A stretch of DNA of 64,000 nt from Prochlorococcus sp. AG-402-N21 (GTDB lineage: Bacteria; Cyanobacteriota; Cyanobacteriia; PCC-6307; Cyanobiaceae). The notes under the pieces are model-generated. The model was not told the origin of the DNA, did not search any database, and worked only from the letters and a program-made list of their open reading frames with translations. A program made the translations under genes and the position numbers. Below, piece by piece: positions 34,980 through 43,687 of this stretch. The stretch's first letter is position 1, and every line of letters begins with the position of its first letter. The stretch lies in assembly GCA_003216435.1 (NCBI GenBank), contig QCIW01000003.1, forward strand, positions 1-64,000, read 5' to 3'.

Positions 34980-35126
34980 ATGACTACAAATTTGAAGGAA
35001 AAAGCTTTGATAAATACAACACATCTAATAAACACATGTTCTTGCGATCACTGTATGGGTGTAAGAAGGCAACAGCAAGAAAGTGAATTGGAATGGTTAA
35101 AGGCTCATCAATTATTTGATAGATAA
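34980..35126 (+). CDS. 48-aa cysteine-cluster protein, unknown
   Basis: ATG 34980 to TAA. Begins MTTNLKEKALINTTHLINTC and contains the cluster C20-S-C22-D-H-C25, which can bind zinc or iron, followed by a charged helix MGVRRQQQESELEWLKAHQL. The alternative frame from ATG 34961 gives a less protein-like product. No family recognised. Confidence 0.6.
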   Translation: MTTNLKEKALINTTHLINTCSCDHCMGVRRQQQESELEWLKAHQLFDR

Positions 35127-35162
35127 AGAATATTTATTCTTTCACTCCCTCCAATTATTTGA

Positions 35163-35234
35163 TGGGCGATACTGGAATCGAACCAGTGACTCCTACCGTG
35201 TCAAGGTAGTGCTCTACCTCTGAGCTAATCGCCC
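35163..35234 (-). tRNA. trnV: tRNA-Val (anticodon GAC)
   Basis: The minus strand folds as a 72-nt tRNA: acceptor GGGCGAT/ATCGCCC plus discriminator A, D arm AGCTCAGAGGTAGAGC, anticodon stem CTACC/GGTAG with loop TTGACAC, T arm CACTGGTTCGATTCCAGT. Anticodon GAC reads Val codons GUC/GUU. CCA is not encoded. Confidence 0.95.
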
Positions 35235-35307
35235 GAGAAAACATTTAACAACTTAATAGCTTAATGCTTTCAATATATAGAAGCTAGCAGGTTGGGTTTC
35301 AACTTTA

Positions 35308-36096
35308 TTATTCGCGTAGTAATTCGACCCTCCATCTTTCTTTTTTTGTAAATTCGATATTTAGCACTTGAAGTGATCCTTTGTTCTCGAGGTGGATTTT
35401 ATCCCCTTTCTCAAGTTTTATACTTGTCTGTTTAATGGTTTTCCAGTTAACGCGAAGCCGACCTTCTTTAATATGTTTAACAATTTTGGATCTTGATAAA
35501 CCAAAACCTGCAGAGGCAATGGCATCTAATCGAGTAGAAGCTTCGACAGATTTAATTTTTTTAGCTAAGCGAGAGGAAGGCAAATTTAATTGATGAATTT
35601 CCAATGCTTCGCAATTGACCTCCACTCCTCTTACTACGATTTTTTTTCCAGTTAGTTTTCGTGAAGTCTCTGGTGTGCAAAGTATTTGTGCCCCTCGATC
35701 TCGAGTTAACAAGATATCGCCAATTTCATCACTGGGTATTTGAAGTTTATTTAGACTGTATTTAAAGTCTGATTTCTCTGCTCTTTCAAATAAGAAATTA
35801 CCTTCAAGCCTAATTCCTTTTATAGGAATATTGATATCTTCTAAAGAGACTTTTCCCGAATTTCTAGCGAAACAAATTCTCTGACGTTCAGCCGAAGGAT
35901 ATCCCCCACTTGTGAAATATTGAATATCATCTAATTTTATGATTTTCCCTAATACTTCTTCTCTTAAAGGAGCTGACATGAATTTTGACCATATCGCTTC
36001 CCAAGTGGAAAAAGCTTCTTCAGCTTTGAGTAATATTAGCTTTAACTTTTCTTGATTCTCAGAACCTAAAATGAGTTCATTGATTGGAATATGCAC
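35308..36096 (-). CDS. Photosystem II S4-domain RNA-binding protein (YlmH-like)
   Basis: 262 aa from GTG 36096. The C-terminal S4 domain contains STRLDAIASAGFGLSRSKIVKHIKEGRLRVNWKTIKQTSIKLEKGDKI, and the N-terminal two thirds match YlmH-type proteins (ISSPSxR-like FTSGGYPSAERQRICFAR, LTRDRGAQILCTPE). Known in cyanobacteria and plants as PSII S4 domain protein. It likely binds rRNA or mRNA. Located next to tRNA-Val. Confidence 0.85.
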   Translation of the reverse strand: MHIPINELILGSENQEKLKLILLKAEEAFSTWEAIWSKFMSAPLREEVLGKIIKLDDIQYFTSGGYPSAERQRICFARNSGKVSLEDINIPIKGIRLEGNFLFERAEKSDFKYSLNKLQIPSDEIGDILLTRDRGAQILCTPETSRKLTGKKIVVRGVEVNCEALEIHQLNLPSSRLAKKIKSVEASTRLDAIASAGFGLSRSKIVKHIKEGRLRVNWKTIKQTSIKLEKGDKIHLENKGSLQVLNIEFTKKERWRVELLRE

Positions 36097-36153
36097 GGAT
36101 TGTTAGATTAAATGATCCTATTTAATAGAAATAAAGTGGGAAAATTATTTATA

Positions 36154-36726
36154 TTAGATTTCATTTAAGCTCATTATATTAATATTTTTTGACTCTTTTA
36201 TTTCTTTCCAAGGTAATTCAATTTCTAGGGGAGTTTCAACTATCAATAACCAAAGTCCTTCTTTGTTTAGTTTCTGAAGATATCCAACATCATTATTTAA
36301 ATCTGGATTTACACTCCCCGCAGCGAAATAGCTGCCTATCCACCCCGAACCCATTCCTAAAAAACCACCTATCAATGGTTCTACGATTGAAGGGAAGCCT
36401 AAATTTTCAAATGTATGGAGTCCTGTCATCTTTGTAAATGATAAACCTGTAATTAAACCAAAAGGCATTAGCCAGAAGGCCATTGTCTTTTGGCGGATTT
36501 GTTTTGCGAGTTTTGGACTTAGTATTTTGACATTTTGAATATCGATAGCATCTCTCGATGAGATCATTTTTTTGTTGTCAGAATTTATTTCAGCTTGAAA
36601 TTCATCTTTAGGCATACTTGGCTTGATTAATTGAATTTTGAGAGGGCCACTAGAGGTTTCTCTAAGAATTTTCTGCAATTCATTTGCTTCTTGGACATCT
36701 TTGAAGATAACAACGCAAATAGGCAC
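36154..36726 (-). CDS. Conserved membrane protein (cyanobacterial), unknown
   Basis: 190 aa from GTG 36726, chosen because AGGAGA stands 6 bases upstream; the TTG at 36741 overlaps that site. A soluble N-terminus (VPICVVIFKDVQEANELQKI) with a ferredoxin-like fold precedes two helices (TMAFWLMPFGLITGLSFTKM, IVEPLIGGFLGMGSGWIGSYFAAG) and a C-terminal soluble stretch (WLLIVETPLEIELPW). Similar proteins are conserved in picocyanobacteria; function unknown. Confidence 0.75.
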   Translation of the reverse strand: MPICVVIFKDVQEANELQKILRETSSGPLKIQLIKPSMPKDEFQAEINSDNKKMISSRDAIDIQNVKILSPKLAKQIRQKTMAFWLMPFGLITGLSFTKMTGLHTFENLGFPSIVEPLIGGFLGMGSGWIGSYFAAGSVNPDLNNDVGYLQKLNKEGLWLLIVETPLEIELPWKEIKESKNINIMSLNEI

Positions 36727-36828
36727 AAATTCTCTCCTCAATTGTTTGGATTTTGAACCCTAAGGATCAGAAAGCTGATAAGCAACATTTAGCTCACTAG
36801 AGTTCAGAGCGGCACTCATGAGCCTTTA

Positions 36829-38415
36829 ATGACGAAAGTACTAGTTTCTGACCCAATTGACCAATCAGGCATAGACATTCTTAGTCAAGTTGCCCAGGTT
36901 GAAAAGCACATAGGCCTTTCTATTGATGACTTGAAGAAGAAGATTAATGAATATGATGCTTTGATGATTCGTTCTGGGACCTTGGTTTCGTCTGAAGTCA
37001 TTGAAGTGGCTGATAAGCTTCGTATCATTGGTAGAGCTGGAGTTGGTGTTGATAACGTTGATGTTGCCGCAGCTACAAAGAAAGGAATATTGGTGGTCAA
37101 TTCCCCTGGGGGGAATACCATTGCCGCAGCAGAGCATGCTTTGGCAATGCTTCTTGCGCTTTCAAGGAATGTACCTCAAGCTCATGCCAGCATCTTTTCA
37201 GGGGAATGGCAAAGGAAAAAGTTTGTTGGGAATGAGTTATATAAGAAAGTTTTGGGAGTTGTTGGATTAGGAAAAATAGGGTCTCATGTCGCAAAAGTGG
37301 CCAATTCTATGGGGATGCAGGTCTTAGGTTTTGACCCTTTTGTATCTGTTGAGCGAGCGTTACAGATGCAAGTCCAATTAAGTGATATTAATGAGCTTTT
37401 TGAGAAATCTGATTATGTCACTCTTCATTTACCAAGAACCCCAGAAACAGAAAACTTGGTTGACTTTAAAATGTTGTCATCTATGAAGTCATCATCAAGG
37501 TTGGTGAATTGTGCACGAGGAGGAATTATTAATGAAGTTGATTTAGCTAAGGCTCTGAATTCTGGTGTTATTGCTGGAGCAGCGCTTGATGTTTACGCTC
37601 AAGAACCTTTAAGTAAAGATTCGCCGCTTAGATCTGTGAAAGAGGGCTTAATCCTTACTCCTCATTTAGGTGCTTCTACCGTTGAAGCTCAGCAAAATGT
37701 TGCTATTGATGTTGCCGAACAAATTCGCGATGTTTTGTTAGGCCTTCCTGCTCGAAGTGCTGTGAATATTCCAGGTTTGAGCGCTGAAATTATGGATAGT
37801 CTTAAACCTCACTTGCAATTAGCAGAAACACTTGGGTTATTTGCTAGTCAGCTATCTGGGGGGCAAATCCAAAAAATTGAGGTTAGGCTACAGGGCGAAT
37901 TTGCTAAGCATCCTTCTCAGCCACTTGTGATTGCTGCTTTAAAGGGTATTTTAACCAGTGCTTTGGGGGACAGAATTAATTATGTAAATGCTTCTTTAGA
38001 AGCAAAAGGGCGTGGTATTGATGTTGTTGAGGTGAAAGAGGAAGTCACACCAGATTTTGCTGGAGGAGCTTTGCAGTTAACTACATTTGGAGATAGTGGA
38101 AATCAACGCGTAAATGGAACTGTTTTGGCTGATGGAGATTTGCGAATAACTATTATTGATGATTTTCCTGTCAATGTTTCTCCTAGTCGCCATATGCTTT
38201 TCACTAAGCATCGCGATATGCCAGGAATTATTGGAAAACTAGGATCTTTGCTTGGAGAACATAATATCAACATAGCTTCTATGCAAGTTGGAAGACGTAT
38301 TGTGCGTGGCGAAGCTGTGATGGTCTTAAGTATTGATGATCCCATCCCTGCGGAACTTTTAAGCTCAGTTATCTCAATTGAAGGAATCAATGAAGCTAAG
38401 TCAGTGACCTTGTGA
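36829..38415 (+). CDS. serA: D-3-phosphoglycerate dehydrogenase
   Basis: 528 aa, the long form with ASB and ACT domains. First step of serine synthesis from 3-phosphoglycerate, NAD dependent. Shows IGRAGVGVDNVDVAAA, the Rossmann motif GVVGLGKIGSHVA, HLPRTPETENLV, RLVNCARGGIINE and catalytic HLGAST. The C-terminal ACT domain (DMPGIIGKLGSLLGEHNINIASMQVGR) gives probable serine feedback. ATG start; overlaps prmA by GTGA. Confidence 0.95.
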   Translation: MTKVLVSDPIDQSGIDILSQVAQVEKHIGLSIDDLKKKINEYDALMIRSGTLVSSEVIEVADKLRIIGRAGVGVDNVDVAAATKKGILVVNSPGGNTIAAAEHALAMLLALSRNVPQAHASIFSGEWQRKKFVGNELYKKVLGVVGLGKIGSHVAKVANSMGMQVLGFDPFVSVERALQMQVQLSDINELFEKSDYVTLHLPRTPETENLVDFKMLSSMKSSSRLVNCARGGIINEVDLAKALNSGVIAGAALDVYAQEPLSKDSPLRSVKEGLILTPHLGASTVEAQQNVAIDVAEQIRDVLLGLPARSAVNIPGLSAEIMDSLKPHLQLAETLGLFASQLSGGQIQKIEVRLQGEFAKHPSQPLVIAALKGILTSALGDRINYVNASLEAKGRGIDVVEVKEEVTPDFAGGALQLTTFGDSGNQRVNGTVLADGDLRITIIDDFPVNVSPSRHMLFTKHRDMPGIIGKLGSLLGEHNINIASMQVGRRIVRGEAVMVLSIDDPIPAELLSSVISIEGINEAKSVTL

Positions 38416-39320
38416 AAAAAAAGTTGAAAACTTTTTTTTGGTGTTTTCAGCTGGAAATTCCTTTTGAAATCGAGGAATCTTTCTTATGGAAGCTGGAAAC
38501 TCTAGGTATACAAAGTTTTGCGATTGAGTTCTCTCCTGATAAACCTTCCTTAAAAAAGATCTCTATATGGTTACATTCATCAGATTGGTCAAATAAAGAT
38601 CAAATAGAGTTGAACAATTCTTTGTTGCCGTTGGCAAAAGTTTTTGGATTAACTCTTTCATCTCCGATATGGCAAAAAGTTCATGAAGAGGATTGGAGTA
38701 TTTCATGGAAAAAACATTGGAAGCCAGACCCTGTAGGGAATAATTTGTTAATTTTGCCTGCTTGGCTTGAGACTCCTAAGAATCATTTAAAACGAAAGAT
38801 TATTCGAATTGATCCAGGGAGTGCATTTGGAACTGGAACTCATCCCTCGACACGTTTATGTTTAGAGGCATTAGAAAAAGATCCACCTATAGGTCTCAGC
38901 GTTGCTGATCTTGGATGTGGAAGTGGAATTTTAGGCTTAACTGCCCTCCGCTTGGGTGCCAAGAAAATTCTTGCTGTTGATATTGACTCTCTTGCTATTA
39001 GTTCTACGAAGAAAAATTATGAACTTAATGATTTTGCTGATGACTCTCTTGTAGTTTCTAAAGGATCTATAGAAATTCTTTCTAAACAATTAAAAGGAGA
39101 GTTGTTTGATTTACTGCTGTGCAATATTCTTGCCCCTGTGATTAAGGAACTTGTTCCTGGGTTTGATGATATTTTGAAATTGGATGGTCGAGCTTTATTA
39201 AGTGGAATCTTGGTCGATCAGATTGAAGACCTTTCTTTAGTTCTTGCAGAGCATGGATGGAAAATTTCTACTTCCTCAGATAAGAGCAATTGGAGTTTAA
39301 TAGAGATTCATAGAATTTGA
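38412..39320 (+). CDS. prmA: Ribosomal protein L11 methyltransferase
   Basis: 302 aa from GTG 38412, overlapping the serA stop by four bases (translational coupling). Motif I VADLGCGSGILGLTALRLG, preceded by DPGSAFGTGTHPSTRLCLEAL, and LLLCNILAPVIKELVPGF after it: standard PrmA, which trimethylates L11. N-terminal substrate-recognition domain is present. Soluble. Confidence 0.95.
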   Translation: MKKKLKTFFWCFQLEIPFEIEESFLWKLETLGIQSFAIEFSPDKPSLKKISIWLHSSDWSNKDQIELNNSLLPLAKVFGLTLSSPIWQKVHEEDWSISWKKHWKPDPVGNNLLILPAWLETPKNHLKRKIIRIDPGSAFGTGTHPSTRLCLEALEKDPPIGLSVADLGCGSGILGLTALRLGAKKILAVDIDSLAISSTKKNYELNDFADDSLVVSKGSIEILSKQLKGELFDLLLCNILAPVIKELVPGFDDILKLDGRALLSGILVDQIEDLSLVLAEHGWKISTSSDKSNWSLIEIHRI

Positions 39321-39448
39321 ATAAAAAGTTTTCCCTAATAATATTTAAATGAGTTTGCTTTCCCCCACTCTTAGTCTTATCAAGAGAAGTAATTTTTGAA
39401 AATTTGTTATGACTCAATCAAATGCCTTGTGATCCTTGCTATTGAATA

Positions 39449-39748
39449 ATGGCTTCCTACACAGTCACAGTATTAAATGAGGAGGAGGGACTAGAGAGGA
39501 CTCTTCAAATTCCCGATGACAAGTACATACTTGATGCAATTCAAGAAGAAGGTATTGATCTTCCATACTCTTGTAAAGCAGGGGCTTGCTCGACCTGTGC
39601 CGCTAAAATTTTATCTGGGACAGTAAGTCAGCCTGATCAAAGCTTTTTGGACGAAGAAGAATTGGAGAAAGGATTTATTTTGATGTGTGTGGCTTATCCC
39701 ACATCAGATTGCATTATTTCAACTCATTCAGAGACAGAGTTGTATTAA
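39449..39748 (+). CDS. petF: Plant-type [2Fe-2S] ferredoxin
   Basis: 99 aa. The four cluster cysteines lie in [17 protein letters not shown] and [10 protein letters not shown]. Acidic overall and of normal length for ferredoxin that carries electrons from PSI to FNR, nitrite reductase and glutamate synthase. ATG start. Several fdx copies usually exist; the assignment as petF is by similarity to the photosynthetic form. Confidence 0.93.
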   Translation: MASYTVTVLNEEEGLERTLQIPDDKYILDAIQEEGIDLPYSCKAGACSTCAAKILSGTVSQPDQSFLDEEELEKGFILMCVAYPTSDCIISTHSETELY

Positions 39749-39838
39749 ATCCAATTACTTTCTTTTACAAATGGATTTTCTAGGTTGCAAAAGTTGATTC
39801 TCTTCGCCACCTTTAAATAACTTCTTAAAAAAACGAAG

Positions 39839-39858
39839 ATGGGTTTATCCCATTTTTT
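39839..39858 (+). terminator. Probable terminator after ferredoxin gene
   Basis: Short hairpin ATGGG / CCCAT with loop TTTAT and run TTTTTT. It lies 90 bp after the petF stop and just before the next gene start. Confidence 0.45.
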
Positions 39859-39877
39859 GCAGTTTTAACTTTGTTTT

Positions 39878-40249
39878 ATGTTTGAGAACAATATAAAAGC
39901 TCTTTTACCTCATGGAAGTATTCATATGAGTATGGGTGGCCAATACAGTTTTCGTGTTATAGGACCTTGCTGCAGACTTTATGATCGAGAGGAATTACCT
40001 TGGCCTTGTTGCCGCTTGGCTTGGAAAAGTAAAGAGCCAAGTTGGAGGCGCATAGGTAATCGTTTTGTACCTGATATTGCTGCACGTAAATGTCCTTCTT
40101 ATTCTGTTGAGATCTTCCAACCAGGTTCAAGGTCTATTCAAAGTGTTTTGACTATATTCCCAAATAAATTTGAATCAGTTATGCAGGAATGGTGGTATAG
40201 CCGGCATCCTCGATCTAGGGAAGCTACAAACCTTAGTCCTTTTGACTGA
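39878..40249 (+). CDS. Cysteine-containing small protein, unknown
   Basis: 123 aa from ATG. Two double-cysteine spots (GPCCRLYD, PWPCCRLAWKS) and a later RKCPSYSV suggest metal or disulfide chemistry; rich in aromatic and basic residues (WKSKEPSWRRIGNRFVPD, EWWYSRHPRSRE). No family recognised. No signal peptide. Confidence 0.65.
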   Translation: MFENNIKALLPHGSIHMSMGGQYSFRVIGPCCRLYDREELPWPCCRLAWKSKEPSWRRIGNRFVPDIAARKCPSYSVEIFQPGSRSIQSVLTIFPNKFESVMQEWWYSRHPRSREATNLSPFD

Positions 40250-40424
40250 TTTAGTGTTCTTTCGTGTGAGCACTATTAATCAAGAGATTTGAGAGAGTTT
40301 CTTTAAAACTACAGAAATTTAAATTTTCAAATTTTTTGAGATTAAGATTTGCAGCGTTAAAAGAAATGTCACTTTCGTTTTTATCCGATTAACCCGATAC
40401 TCTGTTATTAAAAATTTATTAGGC

Positions 40425-40616
40425 ATGAATTTCGATTATCACGCTGTTGCCGCTGCTTCATCTGCTGCAATCCCACTTGCAGCAGGTGCAGCAGGTGTTG
40501 GCTATTTCATTATGAGATCCAAAGGAGTTGGATTCGGTACAGCACACTTGCTTGTTGGATTACCTGTTTTTGTTGTTGGAGCGGCATCCGCAGCTTTCTT
40601 CCTGATTACTAAGTAA
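40425..40616 (+). CDS. Two-helix small membrane protein, conserved in picocyanobacteria
   Basis: 63 aa from ATG. Alanine/glycine-rich helices (VAAASSAAIPLAAGAAGVGYFIM and TAHLLVGLPVFVVGAASAAFFLI) with a short basic loop (RSKGVGFG). Likely thylakoid or inner membrane. Not a photosystem subunit I can name. Followed by a strong terminator. Confidence 0.7.
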   Translation: MNFDYHAVAAASSAAIPLAAGAAGVGYFIMRSKGVGFGTAHLLVGLPVFVVGAASAAFFLITK

Positions 40617-40667
40617 GAGAATTTCTTAGTACTAAGCAAAAAGGATTAAAACCCCTTTTGGGGCAAA

Positions 40668-40708
40668 TCAAAATAAAAAGGGGCCATAAAGGCCCCTTTT
40701 TATTTTGA
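40668..40708. terminator. Strong bidirectional terminator
   Basis: Perfect 18-bp stem: arms 40668-40685 (TCAAAATAAAAAGGGGCC) and 40691-40708, loop ATAAA. Lies between convergent genes, with A and T tracts on either side. A smaller CCCCTTTTGGGG hairpin comes just before. Confidence 0.9.
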
Positions 40709-40730
40709 AGGATCGATAGAGAAAAAACTT

Positions 40731-41285
40731 TTAGCCTCTACCGGGGTTGAATGAGTTTTGGCCTTCAGAAGCAGGAACATATCCATTGCTGATGGCACCA
40801 CATTGAAGTGATTCGGCTGTTTTGCCGCTTGCTCGATCACATAGAGACTTTTGTTGAGGCTTATCTAGAACAGCATCAGTGAAATCGGCCCCATCAATAG
40901 TGGCACCATCAAAGATACTTTTCAGAAGCTCAGCTCCTGTGAAGTTTGCATTGGAAAGGTCTGCATTATCAAAGCGAGAAGCGTAAGCAATAACGTTAGT
41001 TAAGTTTGCTCCACTTAAATCTGCATTTTTGAGACTGGATACAGAGAAATAAGATCCAGTGAAATCTGCATCGCCTAAATCCTTCCCTGAGAGATCGTAT
41101 TTAACGTACTCAGTGTTTTGAAGGTTTTGACCATGGAGACTTGTGTCGAGGGTATCTACAGATGATGGATCACTGGGATATAGAGCATTTGCAGAAATTG
41201 GACTAATTAATAGTCCCAGTACGACTGGTAACAAGATTAATAGTCTTGTAAGAGACCTTTTTAAGGAAGAAAAAAGAGAGGCCAT
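40731..41285 (-). CDS. Exported pentapeptide-repeat protein
   Basis: 184 aa. Signal peptide with LILLPVVLGLLISPISANA, then about 15 pentapeptide units (for example ADFTG, ADLSG, ANLTN, ADLSN, ANFTG) forming a right-handed beta helix, and a C-terminal cysteine pair (LCDRASG, LQCGAI). Such lumenal pentapeptide proteins are common in cyanobacteria; their role is unclear. ATG start; downstream of rnz in the same direction. Confidence 0.85.
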   Translation of the reverse strand: MASLFSSLKRSLTRLLILLPVVLGLLISPISANALYPSDPSSVDTLDTSLHGQNLQNTEYVKYDLSGKDLGDADFTGSYFSVSSLKNADLSGANLTNVIAYASRFDNADLSNANFTGAELLKSIFDGATIDGADFTDAVLDKPQQKSLCDRASGKTAESLQCGAISNGYVPASEGQNSFNPGRG

Positions 41286-41360
41286 TTAAAACGCCAGCGG
41301 TTGACGGAAGCACCAAACGCAACCATTGTTTCACGGGGCGGTATCCCCAAGGACAAGGGA
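41286..41360 (-). other. G+C-rich, foldable intercistronic segment
   Basis: These 75 bases between rnz and the pentapeptide gene are clearly richer in G and C than neighbours. On the minus strand a hairpin GGGG-ATACCG-CCCC and another GGTTG ... CAACC can form. No frame fits a protein. May be a leader RNA element for the downstream gene or a small RNA. Confidence 0.4.
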
Positions 41361-42317
41361 TCACGAACTGTTGCAGCGTGTTTTTACCTCTAATTGCAAA
41401 AAGTCTTTTGCTAGGAGGGTGTTTGGGAAAATTGCCTTTGCTTCATTAAGTAGATCAGTTGGTGTAATTTCGTTGTTTGGAGCATATCTTGGGCTCAAAT
41501 GAGTAAGTACAAGCTGCCCAACATTTGCTTCTAATGCGATTTGGGCAGCCATTGTGCTTGTTGAATGAGCTCTTTGGTAGGCCATTTCAGAATCTTTGTG
41601 GGAAAAAGTTGCTTCATGGATAAGAAGATCGACTTCATTGGCAAGCTCTATTGCTTCTTCGGAAAATACGGTATCAGTGCAATAAACCATGCTAGCTCCA
41701 GGTCTGGGAGGACCAGTGAAGTCTTTTCCATGAAAAATGCGCCCATCTTCCAATTTGATTGTTTCTCCTCGATGTAAGGCTGAATATATTGGCCCAGCAG
41801 GAATATTGAGTTCTTTTGCTAGTTCAAGATTAAATCGACCAGGCTTTGGTTTTTGGTCAACCCTATAGGCATAAGCTGGAACCCTATGCTTCAAAGGAAT
41901 ACAGCGGACTAGAAGGTCGTCCTCATCTACCAATACTTTTCGGTTATGGGCAGCTTCTTCAACAGGATTGATTCCAAGAGGATAAGAAACTTTGCTAGAA
42001 CTACTCCTGAAAACCCCGTGAAGATATTCTCTTAAAGGCGAAGGCCCAAAAATATCTACACCTGAGCTGTTACCAGAAAGCCCCAGGCTTGCGAGAAGCC
42101 CTGGAAGCCCAAAAATATGATCACCATGCATATGTGTGATGAATATTTTTTTTAATTGGGAAATACGAAGTTCACTCCGGAGAAATTGATGTTGAGTTCC
42201 TTCTCCACAGTCAAAAAGCCATAATTCAGAGTGCTGAGGAATGCGAAGAACCATTGCCGAAACATTACGATTTCGAGTAGGTACCCCTGAGCTTGTTCCT
42301 AAAAAAGTTACCTGCAA
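41361..42317 (-). CDS. rnz: Ribonuclease Z (tRNA 3' endonuclease)
   Basis: 318 aa from TTG. Metallo-beta-lactamase fold: [16 protein letters not shown], zinc motif [23 protein letters not shown] and HSTS with final LTHLSPRYA. Cuts tRNA precursors 3' of the discriminator, needed because CCA is not encoded (see tRNA-Val). Standard length for the short form. Divergent from the SpoIID-like gene across an inverted repeat. Confidence 0.93.
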   Translation of the reverse strand: MQVTFLGTSSGVPTRNRNVSAMVLRIPQHSELWLFDCGEGTQHQFLRSELRISQLKKIFITHMHGDHIFGLPGLLASLGLSGNSSGVDIFGPSPLREYLHGVFRSSSSKVSYPLGINPVEEAAHNRKVLVDEDDLLVRCIPLKHRVPAYAYRVDQKPKPGRFNLELAKELNIPAGPIYSALHRGETIKLEDGRIFHGKDFTGPPRPGASMVYCTDTVFSEEAIELANEVDLLIHEATFSHKDSEMAYQRAHSTSTMAAQIALEANVGQLVLTHLSPRYAPNNEITPTDLLNEAKAIFPNTLLAKDFLQLEVKTRCNSS

Positions 42318-42343
42318 GTTCTGAATTGTTTGAAATTATGCTT

Positions 42344-42401
42344 ACAAATATAATTTTGACTACTGGTGGATGAACTGTCTTCTAGTCAAAATTATATTTG
42401 T
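42344..42401. repeat. 19-bp perfect inverted repeat between divergent genes
   Basis: Left arm ACAAATATAATTTTGACTA (42344-42362) and exact reverse complement at 42383-42401, with 20 bases between. The right arm overlaps the first TTG of the SpoIID-like gene. Each arm includes TATAAT or its complement, so it may be two opposed promoters or an operator. Confidence 0.85.
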
Positions 42402-43636
42402 ATTTTGAATTTATTATTTTGGGACAACCGTCTAGAAATATATGGGGGTGTGCATTAGGGCTTTCTATAGTTTTGAGTTGCCCAGAAGTTTCAGCATTAG
42501 TTAAACAAGAACCTGTAATGCGAGTATTGATAAACAATTCAAGAGAATTTCGTCTTAGAGCTGATAGTGATACTCCTCTCTTGGTTCAGGGCATTACATC
42601 TAAAGAAAAAAAAGTTTTCTTTTTAAATTTAAAAATAAAAGATGGTCGACTTTTTTGGTCTACAGATAAACAATCTAATCAATGGTCATCTTCTCCCTCT
42701 GACTCTTTAATAAGAGTGAGAAGTTTTGACCCTCGTGGAATATGGCTTGGTACAAGGAGGTATCGAGGTGAATTAAGAGTAGGGATAAAAGAAAAGAGAT
42801 TGATTGTGGTCAATCATTTGGGAGTGGAAAGGTATTTGATGAGTGTGGTTGGAAGTGAAATGCCAAAAGATTGGCCCATGGCTGCTCTTAGAGCACAGGC
42901 TATTGCGTCAAGAACATATGCTTTAAAGCGATTAGGTTCTAAAGGTACTTTTGATATCAATTCGTCTGAATCCAGCCAAGTTTATTTGGGAATTGAATCT
43001 GAAACACAAAGTACTAAAAATGCTGTGAATAGTACGAGATCTTTAGTGCTTCGCCATCAAGGAAAACTTATTAGTGCTGTTTTTCATAGCAGCTCGGGCG
43101 GTCGAACTGAGTCAAGTGGTTCTGTATGGAAATATCAACTTCCATATTTGGTTAGTGTCCCTGATTATGACCATCATGGCCCTAAATACCGTTGGCATAT
43201 GAAATATCGGCCAGCTGAATTGTCGAAATTGTTTCATGAAATTGGAGGCTTAAATAATATTCGGGTTATAAAAACTAGTAAGACTGGAAGAATCGTCAAA
43301 ATTTTGGTTTATGGACCTAGAGGGCGATTAGTTATTACAGGGCCTGAATTAAGAACAAGGCTTGGACTTAAAAGTACAAGGGTTAAACTTGCAATGCTTC
43401 CTTATTCAATGTTCTCTCAACCGGTAAGTAGATTGATTGCACAGAGAAGTTATTTAACAAAAAGTCCCCAGGCGCAAAAAAGTTCGCAAGAGTATTTTTT
43501 ATTGGCAACTGGTTTCGGTGCCGGACATGGTGTTGGTATGAGTCAATGGGGGGCGCATGGGTTAGCGAAGAAAGGAGCAAACTTTCGGCAAATATTGCAT
43601 CATTATTATTCAGGTATAAAAATACATCCTTATTAA
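42398..43636 (+). CDS. SpoIID/LytB-domain protein, probably exported
   Basis: 412 aa from TTG 42398 (TTG 42419 also possible). A hydrophobic start (WGCALGLSIVLSCPEVSALV) serves as signal. The SpoIID domain is seen in YLMSVVGSEMPKDWPMAALRAQAIASRTYALKR, SSGGRTESSGSVW and GHGVGMSQWGAHGLAKKGANFRQILHHYYSG, the typical SpoIID ending. SpoIID relatives are lytic transglycosylases acting on peptidoglycan; the cyanobacterial role is not known. Convergent with truB. Confidence 0.85.
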   Translation: MYFEFIILGQPSRNIWGCALGLSIVLSCPEVSALVKQEPVMRVLINNSREFRLRADSDTPLLVQGITSKEKKVFFLNLKIKDGRLFWSTDKQSNQWSSSPSDSLIRVRSFDPRGIWLGTRRYRGELRVGIKEKRLIVVNHLGVERYLMSVVGSEMPKDWPMAALRAQAIASRTYALKRLGSKGTFDINSSESSQVYLGIESETQSTKNAVNSTRSLVLRHQGKLISAVFHSSSGGRTESSGSVWKYQLPYLVSVPDYDHHGPKYRWHMKYRPAELSKLFHEIGGLNNIRVIKTSKTGRIVKILVYGPRGRLVITGPELRTRLGLKSTRVKLAMLPYSMFSQPVSRLIAQRSYLTKSPQAQKSSQEYFLLATGFGAGHGVGMSQWGAHGLAKKGANFRQILHHYYSGIKIHPY

Positions 43637-43687
43637 TTCTCTTGGATTATTTTATTTGAGAGATTGTTTGTAGAAAATCTATTGTTG

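Noticed and set aside
34961-35089. Alternative frame at the cysteine-cluster gene
   Set aside because: Gives a random-looking peptide, whereas the overlapping frame has a cysteine cluster and good helix.
36865-37294. Antisense open frames opposite serA
   Set aside because: They are mirror frames of the conserved serA reading frame and show no protein-like features.
41286-41360. Signal recognition particle RNA
   Set aside because: A CGGAAGCA stretch recalls the SRP tip, but the AGCAGCC half and flanking stem are missing.
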